Source: an uncultured Ruminococcus sp.
GTDB taxonomy: Bacteria; Bacillota; Clostridia; Oscillospirales; CAG-272
Direction: 5' to 3'
DNA length: 6,132 bases
NCBI GenBank assembly: GCA_902791785.1
Contig: CADAXH010000079.1
Span: 1-6,132, forward strand
The notes under the pieces were generated by a model, which was not told where the DNA came from, did no database searches, and saw only the letters and a program-made list of their open reading frames with translations. Shown in pieces: positions 1 to 6,099 of this stretch (position 1 is its first letter; every line of letters begins with the position of its first letter). Both the position numbers and the translations under genes were made by a program.

Positions 1-1
1 T

Positions 2-505
2 GAACTGCTGAGAAAAAAAGGATACAGGATTACAGACGAAAATATATACGACGGACTGAAATCGGTTTACTGGCCGGGCAGGTTTGAAGTTCTGATGAAT
101 TCTCCGACATTCATACTTGACGGAGCACACAATCCTCACGGTATGGAAGCTGCGGTCCAGAGCCTGAAAGCGGTCGGAAACGGAAAAAAATATGTCATAA
201 TCATGGGAGTCATGGCAGACAAGGAAGTTGACGCAATGGTTAAACTTCTGTTGCCTGTCTCATCGAAATTCTTTACAGTAAGACCAGACAATCCGAGAGC
301 AATGGAAGCCGGGGCGCTCGCCGAACTGATCAGACAGTGCGGCGGAGAAGCAGAGAGTGCGGAAAGCACCGACGACGCTGTCAAAAAGGCCGTTGAGTTT
401 GCCGGTGAAGAAGGAATGGTTTCTGCCATCGGGTCGCTGTATTTTTCATCCGACGTGAGAAAGTCCGTCACAAAAATATATCCGGAAAAAATATTGAGAA
501 GGTGA
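2..505 (+). CDS. folC: Folylpolyglutamate synthase / dihydrofolate synthase, C-terminal part (5' end outside window)
   Basis: This is the last 167 codons of a FolC-type Mur ligase. The enzyme acts in the cytoplasm and adds glutamate to dihydropteroate or to reduced folates using ATP. The reading frame is open from base 2, so the gene begins upstream of the window; an internal ATG at 95 is not the real start. The frame carries the family signature W-P-G-R-F-E-V followed about ten residues later by I-L-D-G-A-H-N-P-H-G, at the junction between the central ATPase domain and the C-terminal domain. The rest matches the Rossmann-like C-terminal domain in length and in its terminal G-S-L-Y-F-S-S-D-V-R stretch. 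The stop at 503-505 lies 3 nt before the next start, and the ribosome binding site of that gene (AAGGTGAG, 499-506) overlaps the folC stop, which suggests co-transcription. Assignment to folC is firm; whether it makes folylpolyglutamate, dihydrofolate or both cannot be seen. Confidence 0.93.
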   Translation, partial: ELLRKKGYRITDENIYDGLKSVYWPGRFEVLMNSPTFILDGAHNPHGMEAAVQSLKAVGNGKKYVIIMGVMADKEVDAMVKLLLPVSSKFFTVRPDNPRAMEAGALAELIRQCGGEAESAESTDDAVKKAVEFAGEEGMVSAIGSLYFSSDVRKSVTKIYPEKILRR

Positions 506-508
506 GCT

Positions 509-1342
509 ATGGAAAACAGATTGTTGCTGGAAAACGAAATCAGCGTGAAATACTGTACAAGCGGGACAAAGGAATATCCACAGAATGACTCGATATCTGT
601 TGTCAAACTGCCTTTCGAACTCTTTATTTCAGTGCATTCGGGCGCAGTTACGTATATAAGCTCGGGGAAAATGACCAGAGTTACAGAAGGCGAGACAGTA
701 CTTGTTCCTCTTGACAGCGAATATTCGCTGAACATAGACGAAGGATCCAGACTCTCATACGTGGCAGGTGCGTTCAACATATACACAAATCTCAGGATGC
801 TCTACCTGTTTGATCTGCCTCTGAAAATCTCGGGCGATGACGGAAAGGAAATATGCAGACTCAGTCTGGATATTGCAAAACTTTCCATTTCAAATGAGTT
901 TACAACAATGAGGCTTGAAAACGCAGTCAAAGTAAAGAATGCAATGACGACAATATTTTCCATTGCTCTTGATCATTCCGTTTTCTCAAACCAGAGATGG
1001 GAACTGATGTCGAGTTATGAAAAAATATCTCCCGTACTCAGATATATTGACGATCACCTTCACGAACAGATTCTGCAGGAACAGCTTTCGTCAATGATGA
1101 AGATGTCACCGGATTCTTTCTACAGACTTTTCAAAAAACTGACAGGCTATGCGCCTAAGGAATACATTATTTCGGAGAGAATCAAGGCGGCAAGGGAGAT
1201 GCTTGTGTTTTCGCCGATGTCAATCGGGGAGATTTCTGAACTTGCCGGTTATGACAATCAGTTGTATTTCTCAACACTGTTCCGCAAGAAATACCTCATG
1301 GCACCAACTGAATACAGAAAGGCGGTGGCCAGAATCATATGA
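509..1342 (+). CDS. AraC-family transcriptional regulator with N-terminal cupin-like sensor domain
   Basis: A 277-residue AraC/XylS-type regulator. The C-terminal DNA-binding domain (about residues 174-274) holds the double helix-turn-helix. It has the first recognition region around M-S-P-D-S-F-Y-R-L-F-K-K-L-T-G-Y (residues 199-214), then R-I-K-A-A-R-E-M-L, and the second helix-turn-helix with the classic G-Y-D-N-Q-L-Y-F-S-T-L-F-R-K-K and the closing A-P-T-E-Y-R. The N-terminal ~100 residues are mostly beta-strand-like and resemble the AraC arm/cupin ligand domain (for example S-S-G-K then E-G-E-T-V-L-V-P, about 51-67). The length is usual for one-ligand AraC regulators. The start ATG at 509 follows AAGGTGAG (499-506). 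The stop overlaps the next start by 4 nt (ATGA), so translation of the phosphatase is probably coupled. It may control the downstream phosphatase and redox genes. The inducer is unknown, and no operator can be assigned because the upstream promoter is outside the window. Confidence 0.93.
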   Translation: MENRLLLENEISVKYCTSGTKEYPQNDSISVVKLPFELFISVHSGAVTYISSGKMTRVTEGETVLVPLDSEYSLNIDEGSRLSYVAGAFNIYTNLRMLYLFDLPLKISGDDGKEICRLSLDIAKLSISNEFTTMRLENAVKVKNAMTTIFSIALDHSVFSNQRWELMSSYEKISPVLRYIDDHLHEQILQEQLSSMMKMSPDSFYRLFKKLTGYAPKEYIISERIKAAREMLVFSPMSIGEISELAGYDNQLYFSTLFRKKYLMAPTEYRKAVARII

Positions 1343-2178
1343 GGGAAAAGGGAAATGTTGAAGAAATAAGGGATATAAAACTGTTTCTGTTTGATCTTGA
1401 CGGCACCCTGTATCTGGGAGAGCAGCTCTATTCTTTCACAAAGGAGCTTCTCGGTGAAATCAGGAGACAGGGAAAGCACTATTTGTTTATGACGAACAAT
1501 TCGTCCAGAGGTGTCGACGCCTATGTCGCAAAGATGAAGAGGCTTGGAATCGAGTCAACCGAAGAAGACTTCATCACAAGTGTGATGGCGACGTCAGCAT
1601 ATGTGAACAAAAACTATCCGGGCCTTAAATTTTATGTTGCGGGCACAGAGTCGTTCAAAAAGGAACTCAGGGAATCCGGGGTCAATCTTACTGATGAGTA
1701 TTCAGACGATGTACAGGGAGTTATTCAGGGATTTGACACGGAGCTGACATTTAAAAAGCTGGACGATGTTTCAAAGCTTCTTACACTGAAAGACATTCCG
1801 TTTATTGCTGCAAATCCGGATTATGTATGTCCGACGGAATACGGATTTGTTCCGGACTGTGGGTCAGTCTGCGGGATGCTTAAGAATGCTACGGGAAAAG
1901 AACCGTACTACATAGGAAAACCGAGACCGGAAATGGTGTATTTTGCAGTTGACAGGATTCACAAAAAAGACACCGGAGTCTGCATAGATAACACAATGGT
2001 CGTAGGCGACAGGATGTATACGGATATAGCCAGCGGGATTAACGCAAAAGCAAAAACATGCCTTGTGCTCTCCGGTGAGACAACGGAGGAACAGGCATAC
2101 AACAATGATTATAAAATAGACTACATACTCAGGGATTGCGGAAGAATTCTTGAGGAATTAAAAAGAGGTGCAGTATGA
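1339..2178 (+). CDS. HAD-IIA (NagD / phosphoglycolate-glycerol phosphatase-like) hydrolase
   Basis: A 279-residue cytoplasmic phosphatase of the haloacid dehalogenase superfamily, subfamily IIA. All four HAD motifs are visible. Motif I is F-D-L-D-G-T-L-Y, with nucleophile D19 and acid/base D21. Motif II is M-T-N-N-S-S-R-G, with T52. The motif III lysine is K194 in I-G-K-P-R-P-E-M. Motif IV is V-G-D-R-M-Y-T-D, with D224 and D229. The C2-type cap lies between motifs II and III, as in NagD, AraL, human PGP and pyridoxal phosphatases. Family members dephosphorylate small sugar or polyol phosphates such as phosphoglycolate and glycerol phosphate; substrate cannot be read from motifs. The ATG at 1339 overlaps the AraC stop (ATGA), with a GGCGGTGG stretch at 1321-1328. 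The ATG at 1355 is out of frame. The gene also overlaps the next one by 4 nt. Its position beside a GlpA-like dehydrogenase makes glycerol 3-phosphate a reasonable candidate substrate, by inference only. Confidence 0.92.
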   Translation: MREKGNVEEIRDIKLFLFDLDGTLYLGEQLYSFTKELLGEIRRQGKHYLFMTNNSSRGVDAYVAKMKRLGIESTEEDFITSVMATSAYVNKNYPGLKFYVAGTESFKKELRESGVNLTDEYSDDVQGVIQGFDTELTFKKLDDVSKLLTLKDIPFIAANPDYVCPTEYGFVPDCGSVCGMLKNATGKEPYYIGKPRPEMVYFAVDRIHKKDTGVCIDNTMVVGDRMYTDIASGINAKAKTCLVLSGETTEEQAYNNDYKIDYILRDCGRILEELKRGAV

Positions 2179-3611
2179 CATACGATGTTGTGGTTGTCGG
2201 TGCCGGAGTGGTTGGATCACTCACGGCTCGTGAATTGACCAGGTATAAGCTTAAAGTTTGTTTGCTCGAATCCGAAGCGGATGTTGCAATGGGTGCTTCA
2301 AGAGCGAACAGCGCGATTGTACATGGCGGTTACGATCCGGTTCCGGGAACACTCAAAGCAAAACTTAATGTTGAGGGAACAGTCATGATGGAGGGTTTGT
2401 GCAAAGAACTCGACGTCGGGTACAGAAAAAACGGCAGCATGGTTGTTGCTTTCAGTGACGAACAGCTCGAGCATGTGAAAATGCTCAAGGAAAGAGGAGA
2501 AAAAAACGGAGTAAAGGGATTGTCTGTTATCTCCGGAGACGAAGCGAGAAAACTCGAACCTCAGCTGTCAGACACAATCGTAGGGGCATTATTGTGCACA
2601 AGCAGCGGAATAGTCTGTCCTTACAATCTTGCAGTGGCTGCTGCAGGAAACGCAATGGACAACGGCGCAGATCTGAAATTGAACTTCAGAGTTACCGGAA
2701 TATCTGACGATGGTGACAAATATGTCGTCACAAGCGAAAAAGGCGAAAAAGTAGAAGCAAGATATATAGTAAATGCAGCAGGACTTGGTTCAGATGCGGT
2801 TGCTGCTCTTCTCGGAGATGACAAGTGGCATCTTACAGCTAAAAAGGGAGAGTACATGCTTCTTGACAAAGCTGACGGAAAGATGGTTGACAGAACAATC
2901 TTCCAGACTCCTACAAAGGCAGGAAAGGGAATTCTTGTCACACCGACAGTCGACGGAAACCTGCTGACGGGACCAACATCAGAAAAGACGGAAAAAGGCG
3001 ACAAGTCAACTACTCTTGAAGGACTTGACAAAATTAAGTCAACAGCTGTTCTGTCGGTTCCAAAAGTTGATTTCAGGGATGTTATAACAAGCTTTTCAGG
3101 ACTGAGGGCTTCATGCGACGAAACAGATGATTTCGTTATCGAACAGTCAGAAAAATCCAAGAGAGCGGTTCATGCAGTCGGAATTGATTCTCCCGGTCTT
3201 TCAGCCTCTCCTGCAATTGCAGTCTATATCGTGGAACTGCTGAAAAAGGCAGGAGTGAAACTCGAAAGAAACGAAAAATTCAATCCAAACAGAGTTTCAT
3301 GTTCACACTTCAGGCATTTGTCAAACGAAGAAAAGAACGAGTGGATAAAGAAAGAACCTGCATACGGCAGAATCATCTGCCGCTGTGAAAATGTTACGGA
3401 AGGCGAGATTCTTGCTGCTTTGAGACAGAATCCGAAGGCTACAACACTTGACGCTGTCAAGAGAAGAACAAGAGCCGGAATGGGAAGATGTCAGGCGGGA
3501 TTCTGCACTCCGTTCACAACAGGTCTGATTGCTCAGGAATTGGGCATTGAAGAAACAAAAGTAACAAAGTTCGGTGAAGGTTCAGAACTTCTCATCGGTG
3601 AAAGAAAGTGA
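2175..3611 (+). CDS. glpA: FAD-dependent glycerol-3-phosphate dehydrogenase-like protein (GlpA type) with C-terminal BFD-like [2Fe-2S] domain
   Basis: A 478-residue flavoprotein of the DAO/GlpA/LhgO superfamily. The FAD dinucleotide-binding motif is at the N terminus (V-V-G-A-G-V-V-G, glycines 9, 11 and 14, with E32 ending the second strand). It is followed by G-A-S-R-A-N-S-A-I-V-H-G-G-Y-D (40-54), typical of GlpA and L-2-hydroxyglutarate oxidase relatives. G-I-D-S-P-G-L-S-A-S-P near residue 340 marks the end of the FAD fold. The last ~80 residues form a BFD-like domain with C402-x-C404 and C439-x4-C444, the expected ligand spacing for a [2Fe-2S] cluster. This domain favours an anaerobic GlpA-type dehydrogenase passing electrons to partner subunits over a simple oxidase such as LhgO, which lacks it. 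The protein is shorter than E. coli GlpA (about 540). The start ATG at 2175 follows AGAGGTG (2164-2170) and overlaps the phosphatase stop by 4 nt. The likely reaction is sn-glycerol 3-phosphate to dihydroxyacetone phosphate; another 2-hydroxy substrate remains possible. Confidence 0.85.
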   Translation: MTYDVVVVGAGVVGSLTARELTRYKLKVCLLESEADVAMGASRANSAIVHGGYDPVPGTLKAKLNVEGTVMMEGLCKELDVGYRKNGSMVVAFSDEQLEHVKMLKERGEKNGVKGLSVISGDEARKLEPQLSDTIVGALLCTSSGIVCPYNLAVAAAGNAMDNGADLKLNFRVTGISDDGDKYVVTSEKGEKVEARYIVNAAGLGSDAVAALLGDDKWHLTAKKGEYMLLDKADGKMVDRTIFQTPTKAGKGILVTPTVDGNLLTGPTSEKTEKGDKSTTLEGLDKIKSTAVLSVPKVDFRDVITSFSGLRASCDETDDFVIEQSEKSKRAVHAVGIDSPGLSASPAIAVYIVELLKKAGVKLERNEKFNPNRVSCSHFRHLSNEEKNEWIKKEPAYGRIICRCENVTEGEILAALRQNPKATTLDAVKRRTRAGMGRCQAGFCTPFTTGLIAQELGIEETKVTKFGEGSELLIGERK

Positions 3612-3612
3612 G
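3606..3612 (+). promoter_or_regulatory. Ribosome binding site that favours ATG 3620
   Basis: AAGTGAG spans the stop codon of the GlpA-like gene and sits 7 nt before the ATG at 3620. This supports 3620 as the start of the next gene, rather than the in-frame GTG at 3608 that lies inside this purine stretch. Confidence 0.55.
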
Positions 3613-3619
3613 TTGCGGC

Positions 3620-4885
3620 ATGTTGAAAAGAGATATAGTTATTGTTGGCGGTGGTCCTGCGGGATGTGCTGCAGCAGTTGCTGCATTTGATGCGGGAACA
3701 AAAGACATTCTTGTGATCGAAAGAGACGAAAGCCTTGGCGGAATACTGAAACAATGCATCCACAACGGATTCGGTCTTCACAGATTCGGAGAGGAACTCA
3801 CCGGTCCTGAATACGCGGACAGATACAAAAACATGGTTATTGAGAGAGGAATTGACTACATGGTTAAAACCATGGTTCTCTCGATTGAATACGGTCACGA
3901 CAATACTAAGATAGTGACAGCAATGAATTCTGAAAACGGAGTTTTTGCAATTGAAGCAAAAGCAGTGATTCTCTGCATGGGCTGCAGAGAAAGAAGCCGT
4001 GGGCAGCTTAATATTCCTGGCGACAGACCGGCAGGAGTATATACCGCAGGTACAGCCCAGAGATTCATAAATATCAAAGGCGAAATGCCCGGTAAAAACG
4101 TGGTCATTCTCGGATCAGGTGACATAGGACTGATTATGGCAAGAAGAATGACGCTTGAAGGTGCAAACGTAAAAGTAGTATGCGAACTTATGCCTTACTC
4201 TGGAGGACTCAACAGAAACATAGTCCAGTGTCTGAACGATTTCAATATTCCTCTGAAACTCAGTCACACGATTGCCAAGATTCATGGTAAAAACAGAGTT
4301 GAAGGCGTAACGATCGCCAAAGTCGATGAAAGACTGAGAGTTATTCCTGAAGAAAGCGAATATGTCGAGTGTGATACGATTCTGCTTTCGTGTGGTCTGA
4401 TACCCGAAAATGAACTTACCAAAGGTGCAGGCATTTCTCTTGACAACGTTACCAAGGGAGCTGTGGTCAACCAGGATAGGGAAACAGAAAAAGACGGCGT
4501 TTATGCTTGCGGAAACGTTCTCCACGTTCACGATCTGGTTGATTACGTTTCAGAAGAATCCGACATTGCAGGAAAAGCAGCTGCAAAATATGTTCAGAAC
4601 GGTTGCAGAAATGCAGACAGAATAAAGACAATCACAGTTGAAAAACAAGGTGCCGTAAGGTACACGGTTCCACAGAGAATTGACGTCAGCGAAAACCAGG
4701 AAGACGTCAAGGTATATTTCAGGGTAGGAGCAGTTCTTAAAGACGTTAGTCTTGTGGTCAGAAACGGCGACCAGGAACTTATGCGAATCAAAAAGAGAAA
4801 AGTGGCTCCTGGCGAAATGGAAACTGTTAAAATTAAAGGAAATATGTTGATTGATTCCGACAGGATTTCAATCAGTGTGGAATGA
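3620..4885 (+). CDS. FAD/NAD(P)-dependent oxidoreductase (pyridine nucleotide-disulfide family), GlpB-like partner subunit
   Basis: A 421-residue flavoprotein with two Rossmann domains. The FAD site is V-G-G-G-P-A-G (residues 9-15). The NAD(P) site is I-L-G-S-G-D-I-G (about 163-170). The conserved G-V-Y-A-C-G-N (293-299) is the C-terminal FAD-contacting motif. The motif linking the two domains reads C-M-G-C-R-E-R-S-R-G (119-128), where many relatives have T-G-A-R-E-R. The active-site CxxC of thioredoxin reductases, which lies inside the NAD domain, is absent, so this is not a thioredoxin reductase. Residues after about 340 form an extra ~80-residue tail that looks beta-rich. Immediately between a GlpA-like dehydrogenase and a DUF1667 protein, it probably takes electrons from the GlpA-like flavin/[2Fe-2S] centre and passes them to NAD(P), as the NAD-dependent arm of the complex. 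The ATG at 3620 is preferred because of AAGTGAG 7 nt upstream. A GTG at 3608 would add four residues and overlap the previous stop. It is commonly annotated simply as FAD-dependent oxidoreductase. Confidence 0.87.
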   Translation: MLKRDIVIVGGGPAGCAAAVAAFDAGTKDILVIERDESLGGILKQCIHNGFGLHRFGEELTGPEYADRYKNMVIERGIDYMVKTMVLSIEYGHDNTKIVTAMNSENGVFAIEAKAVILCMGCRERSRGQLNIPGDRPAGVYTAGTAQRFINIKGEMPGKNVVILGSGDIGLIMARRMTLEGANVKVVCELMPYSGGLNRNIVQCLNDFNIPLKLSHTIAKIHGKNRVEGVTIAKVDERLRVIPEESEYVECDTILLSCGLIPENELTKGAGISLDNVTKGAVVNQDRETEKDGVYACGNVLHVHDLVDYVSEESDIAGKAAAKYVQNGCRNADRIKTITVEKQGAVRYTVPQRIDVSENQEDVKVYFRVGAVLKDVSLVVRNGDQELMRIKKRKVAPGEMETVKIKGNMLIDSDRISISVE

Positions 4886-4887
4886 TT

Positions 4888-4895
4888 GGGGGGAG
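4888..4895 (+). promoter_or_regulatory. Strong ribosome binding site that decides the DUF1667 start
   Basis: GGGGGGAG ends 4 nt before the ATG at 4900. A rival in-frame ATG at 4882, overlapping the previous stop as ATGA, lies upstream of this site and has no comparable purine tract. The downstream start is therefore chosen. Confidence 0.75.
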
Positions 4896-4899
4896 CAGT

Positions 4900-5262
4900 A
4901 TGAAAATTGGTGAAACAAAAGAATTGATTTGCATTAATTGCCCTATGGGCTGTAACCTTACCGCCACTATGACAGAATCTGGGCTGAAGGTAACCGGAAA
5001 CACCTGTCCCAGAGGTGAAAAATATGCAAATGAAGAACTGACCCATCCAACAAGAACATTGACCACAACTCTCAGAGTCAACAACAGAGAGGGCAAATAT
5101 GTTCCTGTCAAGACAAATGGCCCGATATCCAAGGAAAAACTGTTTGAGGCAATGAAGGTGTTGTCAGAAGTCACAGTAAGCGCTCCGGTAAAGACAGGTG
5201 ATGTGGTATTTGCATCGTTGTTTGGAGAGGCTGATGTTATAGCAACCGGCACTGTAGACTGA
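4900..5262 (+). CDS. DUF1667 domain protein, small putative Fe-S subunit of the Glp-like redox complex
   Basis: A 120-residue cytoplasmic protein. The N terminus carries C11-x2-C14-x3-C18, then C36 in a T-C-P-R-G context, followed by E-E-L-T-H-P-T-R-T-L-T-T-T-L-R-V (45-60). This matches the DUF1667 family. The cysteine spacing, and the following N-E-E-L-x-H-P-T-R, resemble the N-terminal [4Fe-4S] module of molybdopterin oxidoreductases, so an Fe-S cluster is likely but not shown. The middle part is followed by a short helical segment (I-S-K-E-K-L-F-E-A-M) and a C-terminal strand-rich tail. The gene follows the GlpB-like oxidoreductase by 14 nt. In Clostridia this family is usually found after GlpA-like and FAD/NAD oxidoreductase genes, where it probably serves as the third, electron-transfer subunit. 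The start at 4900 has a strong ribosome binding site; ATG 4882 would add six residues. Function is inferred from context. Confidence 0.87.
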   Translation: MKIGETKELICINCPMGCNLTATMTESGLKVTGNTCPRGEKYANEELTHPTRTLTTTLRVNNREGKYVPVKTNGPISKEKLFEAMKVLSEVTVSAPVKTGDVVFASLFGEADVIATGTVD

Positions 5263-5263
5263 C

Positions 5264-5270
5264 GGGAGGA
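5264..5270 (+). promoter_or_regulatory. Ribosome binding site supporting a TTG start
   Basis: GGGAGGA lies 7 nt before TTG 5278, which is followed by two lysine codons and a hydrophobic signal segment. No ATG sits between, so the TTG is the convincing initiation codon of the lipoprotein gene. Confidence 0.8.
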
Positions 5271-5277
5271 TTCTGGT

Positions 5278-5862
5278 TTGAAAAAAGCATTATCTGTAAT
5301 TCTTTCCCTAATATTTGTTTTATTGATAGTCTCATGTTCTTCCAATGGCAGCAAGGAAGAAACCACAACTGCCGGAACAACAGAACAGACTACACAGGCA
5401 GAAACCACGACGCAGTTTGTTGAATATGTAGATGAAGAGGGAAGACTTGTTGTTGCAAATGCCAAATCACTCATGGAAAAACTCGATATGGGAATAAGAG
5501 TAACAAACGCCGCTTCTAATGCAAAGTATTACGTAGTAGACGAAAACGTTGGTATGATAACTTTTGATTTTGAAAACAAATCTTATGTTTTCAAGGGTTC
5601 AAAAGAGGTGAAGGATTTTTCTTTACTGAGCGGTGTCAGCGGTAGTGTTTCCAATTTCTATTTGATTGAAGTCCAGAATGAGGCATTGAAAGGTTATTTT
5701 ACCGTCAATCAGTACGGAGATGGTGATAACGTGACTTCTACGGTTGTTTCATGGAAGTCTTACGAGGGAACAGAACATGAAGCATGGTATGTAATTGTAT
5801 GCATGAAAGCTGTTTCTGAAAATGAGGTCAATGCATTGTTGACGAGAGTAATCGGAATATAG
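5278..5862 (+). CDS. Secreted lipoprotein of unknown function with Thr-rich linker
   Basis: A 194-residue predicted lipoprotein. The N terminus has two lysines, a hydrophobic stretch (residues 4-18) and a lipobox I17-V18-S19-C20, so C20 should be lipid-modified and the protein tethered to the outer face of the membrane. It is followed by a short Ser-rich segment and a flexible Thr/Glu-rich linker (about 27-47, ten threonines), as in many clostridial surface lipoproteins. The mature domain (about 48-194) is of mixed alpha/beta character: a helix near 61-70, strands around 84-97 and 126-145, and a final strand W-Y-V-I-V near 170-174 before a C-terminal helix. I do not recognise the family and assign no function. 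It starts with TTG after GGGAGGA and lies 15 nt after the DUF1667 stop, so it is probably the last gene of the operon, though a promoter inside the DUF1667 gene cannot be excluded. No convincing intrinsic terminator follows before the tRNA promoter. Confidence 0.85.
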   Translation: MKKALSVILSLIFVLLIVSCSSNGSKEETTTAGTTEQTTQAETTTQFVEYVDEEGRLVVANAKSLMEKLDMGIRVTNAASNAKYYVVDENVGMITFDFENKSYVFKGSKEVKDFSLLSGVSGSVSNFYLIEVQNEALKGYFTVNQYGDGDNVTSTVVSWKSYEGTEHEAWYVIVCMKAVSENEVNALLTRVIGI

Positions 5863-5902
5863 GAAAAAGAAACAAAAATGCGAAGAAATGCAAATGTTTT
5901 TC

Positions 5903-5931
5903 TTCACAAAAGATATTAAATGTGATATAAT
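5903..5931 (+). promoter_or_regulatory. Sigma-A/sigma-70 type promoter of the tRNA gene
   Basis: The -35 box TTCACA (5903-5908, one mismatch to consensus) and the -10 box TATAAT (5926-5931, perfect) are 17 nt apart. TG at 5923-5924 gives an extended -10. Transcription should begin around 5936-5940, about 30 nt before the tRNA. This is the only clear promoter in the window, and it suits constitutive strong expression of a stable RNA. Confidence 0.85.
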
Positions 5932-5933
5932 CC

Positions 5934-5962
5934 TTGGCTGGACAGGTAAATAGTCCAGCCAA
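5934..5962 (+). repeat. Perfect 10-bp inverted repeat at the predicted transcription start / tRNA leader
   Basis: TTGGCTGGAC (5934-5943) and GTCCAGCCAA (5953-5962) are exact reverse complements around a 9-nt loop. The left arm lies where the tRNA transcript should begin, and the right arm ends 5 nt before the tRNA. In RNA it could form a 5' leader hairpin, complete or shortened by a few bases depending on the true start. In DNA it is a palindrome placed like an operator. No T-run follows on either strand, so it is not an intrinsic terminator. Role unknown. Confidence 0.75.
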
Positions 5963-5967
5963 ATAAT

Positions 5968-6044
<77 letters not shown>

Positions 6045-6046
6045 TG

Positions 6047-6099
6047 AAAGAAACCTCTTTTGTCTACCACTACAAGAGAGGTTTCTTTTACACTTTTTT
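6047..6099 (+). terminator. Rho-independent terminator of the tRNA transcript
   Basis: AAAGAAACCTCT (6047-6058) pairs perfectly with AGAGGTTTCTTT (6077-6088). The stem can extend by four more pairs, one of them G-U, up to 6062/6073, around a 10-nt loop. T-runs at 6086-6089 and 6094-6099 follow. The stem begins 3 nt after the tRNA CCA end. An A-run on the 5' side means it could also stop transcription from the opposite strand. The remaining bases to 6132 show no gene or signal. Confidence 0.9.

Noticed and set aside
136..786. 216-codon open frame on the minus strand across the folC/araC junction
   Set aside because: It is antisense to two genes with clear family motifs; its translation shows no recognisable domain and is Ser/Thr/Phe-rich, as expected for a shadow frame.
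2621..3160. 179-codon minus-strand open frame inside the GlpA-like gene
   Set aside because: The sense strand encodes a continuous, motif-bearing flavoprotein here; the antisense product is Ser/Pro-rich with no domain features.
3608..3619. GTG 3608 as the start of the GlpB-like gene
   Set aside because: It overlaps the likely ribosome binding site of ATG 3620, and homologues of this type usually begin just before the first beta strand, as the ATG does.
4882..4899. ATG 4882 as the DUF1667 start, giving a 4-nt overlap with the previous gene
   Set aside because: The strong GGGGGGAG lies downstream of it and is ideally spaced for ATG 4900; the overlap start would add an unconserved-looking M-I-G-G-S-S.
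4872..5474. 200-codon minus-strand open frame covering DUF1667 and the lipoprotein start
   Set aside because: The sense strand has two well-supported genes with ribosome binding sites; the Val/Ser-rich antisense product mirrors the Thr-rich linker and the DUF1667 gene.
5874..5905. Possible weak terminator after the lipoprotein gene (GAAGAAA / TTTCTTC)
   Set aside because: The stem is only 7 bp, A/T-rich, and lacks a T-run after the right arm (ACAAAAG follows). The right arm also overlaps the -35 box of the tRNA promoter.
5934..5962. The palindrome before the tRNA as an intrinsic terminator
   Set aside because: No T-run follows on either strand, and it lies downstream of the tRNA promoter, where termination would block the tRNA.
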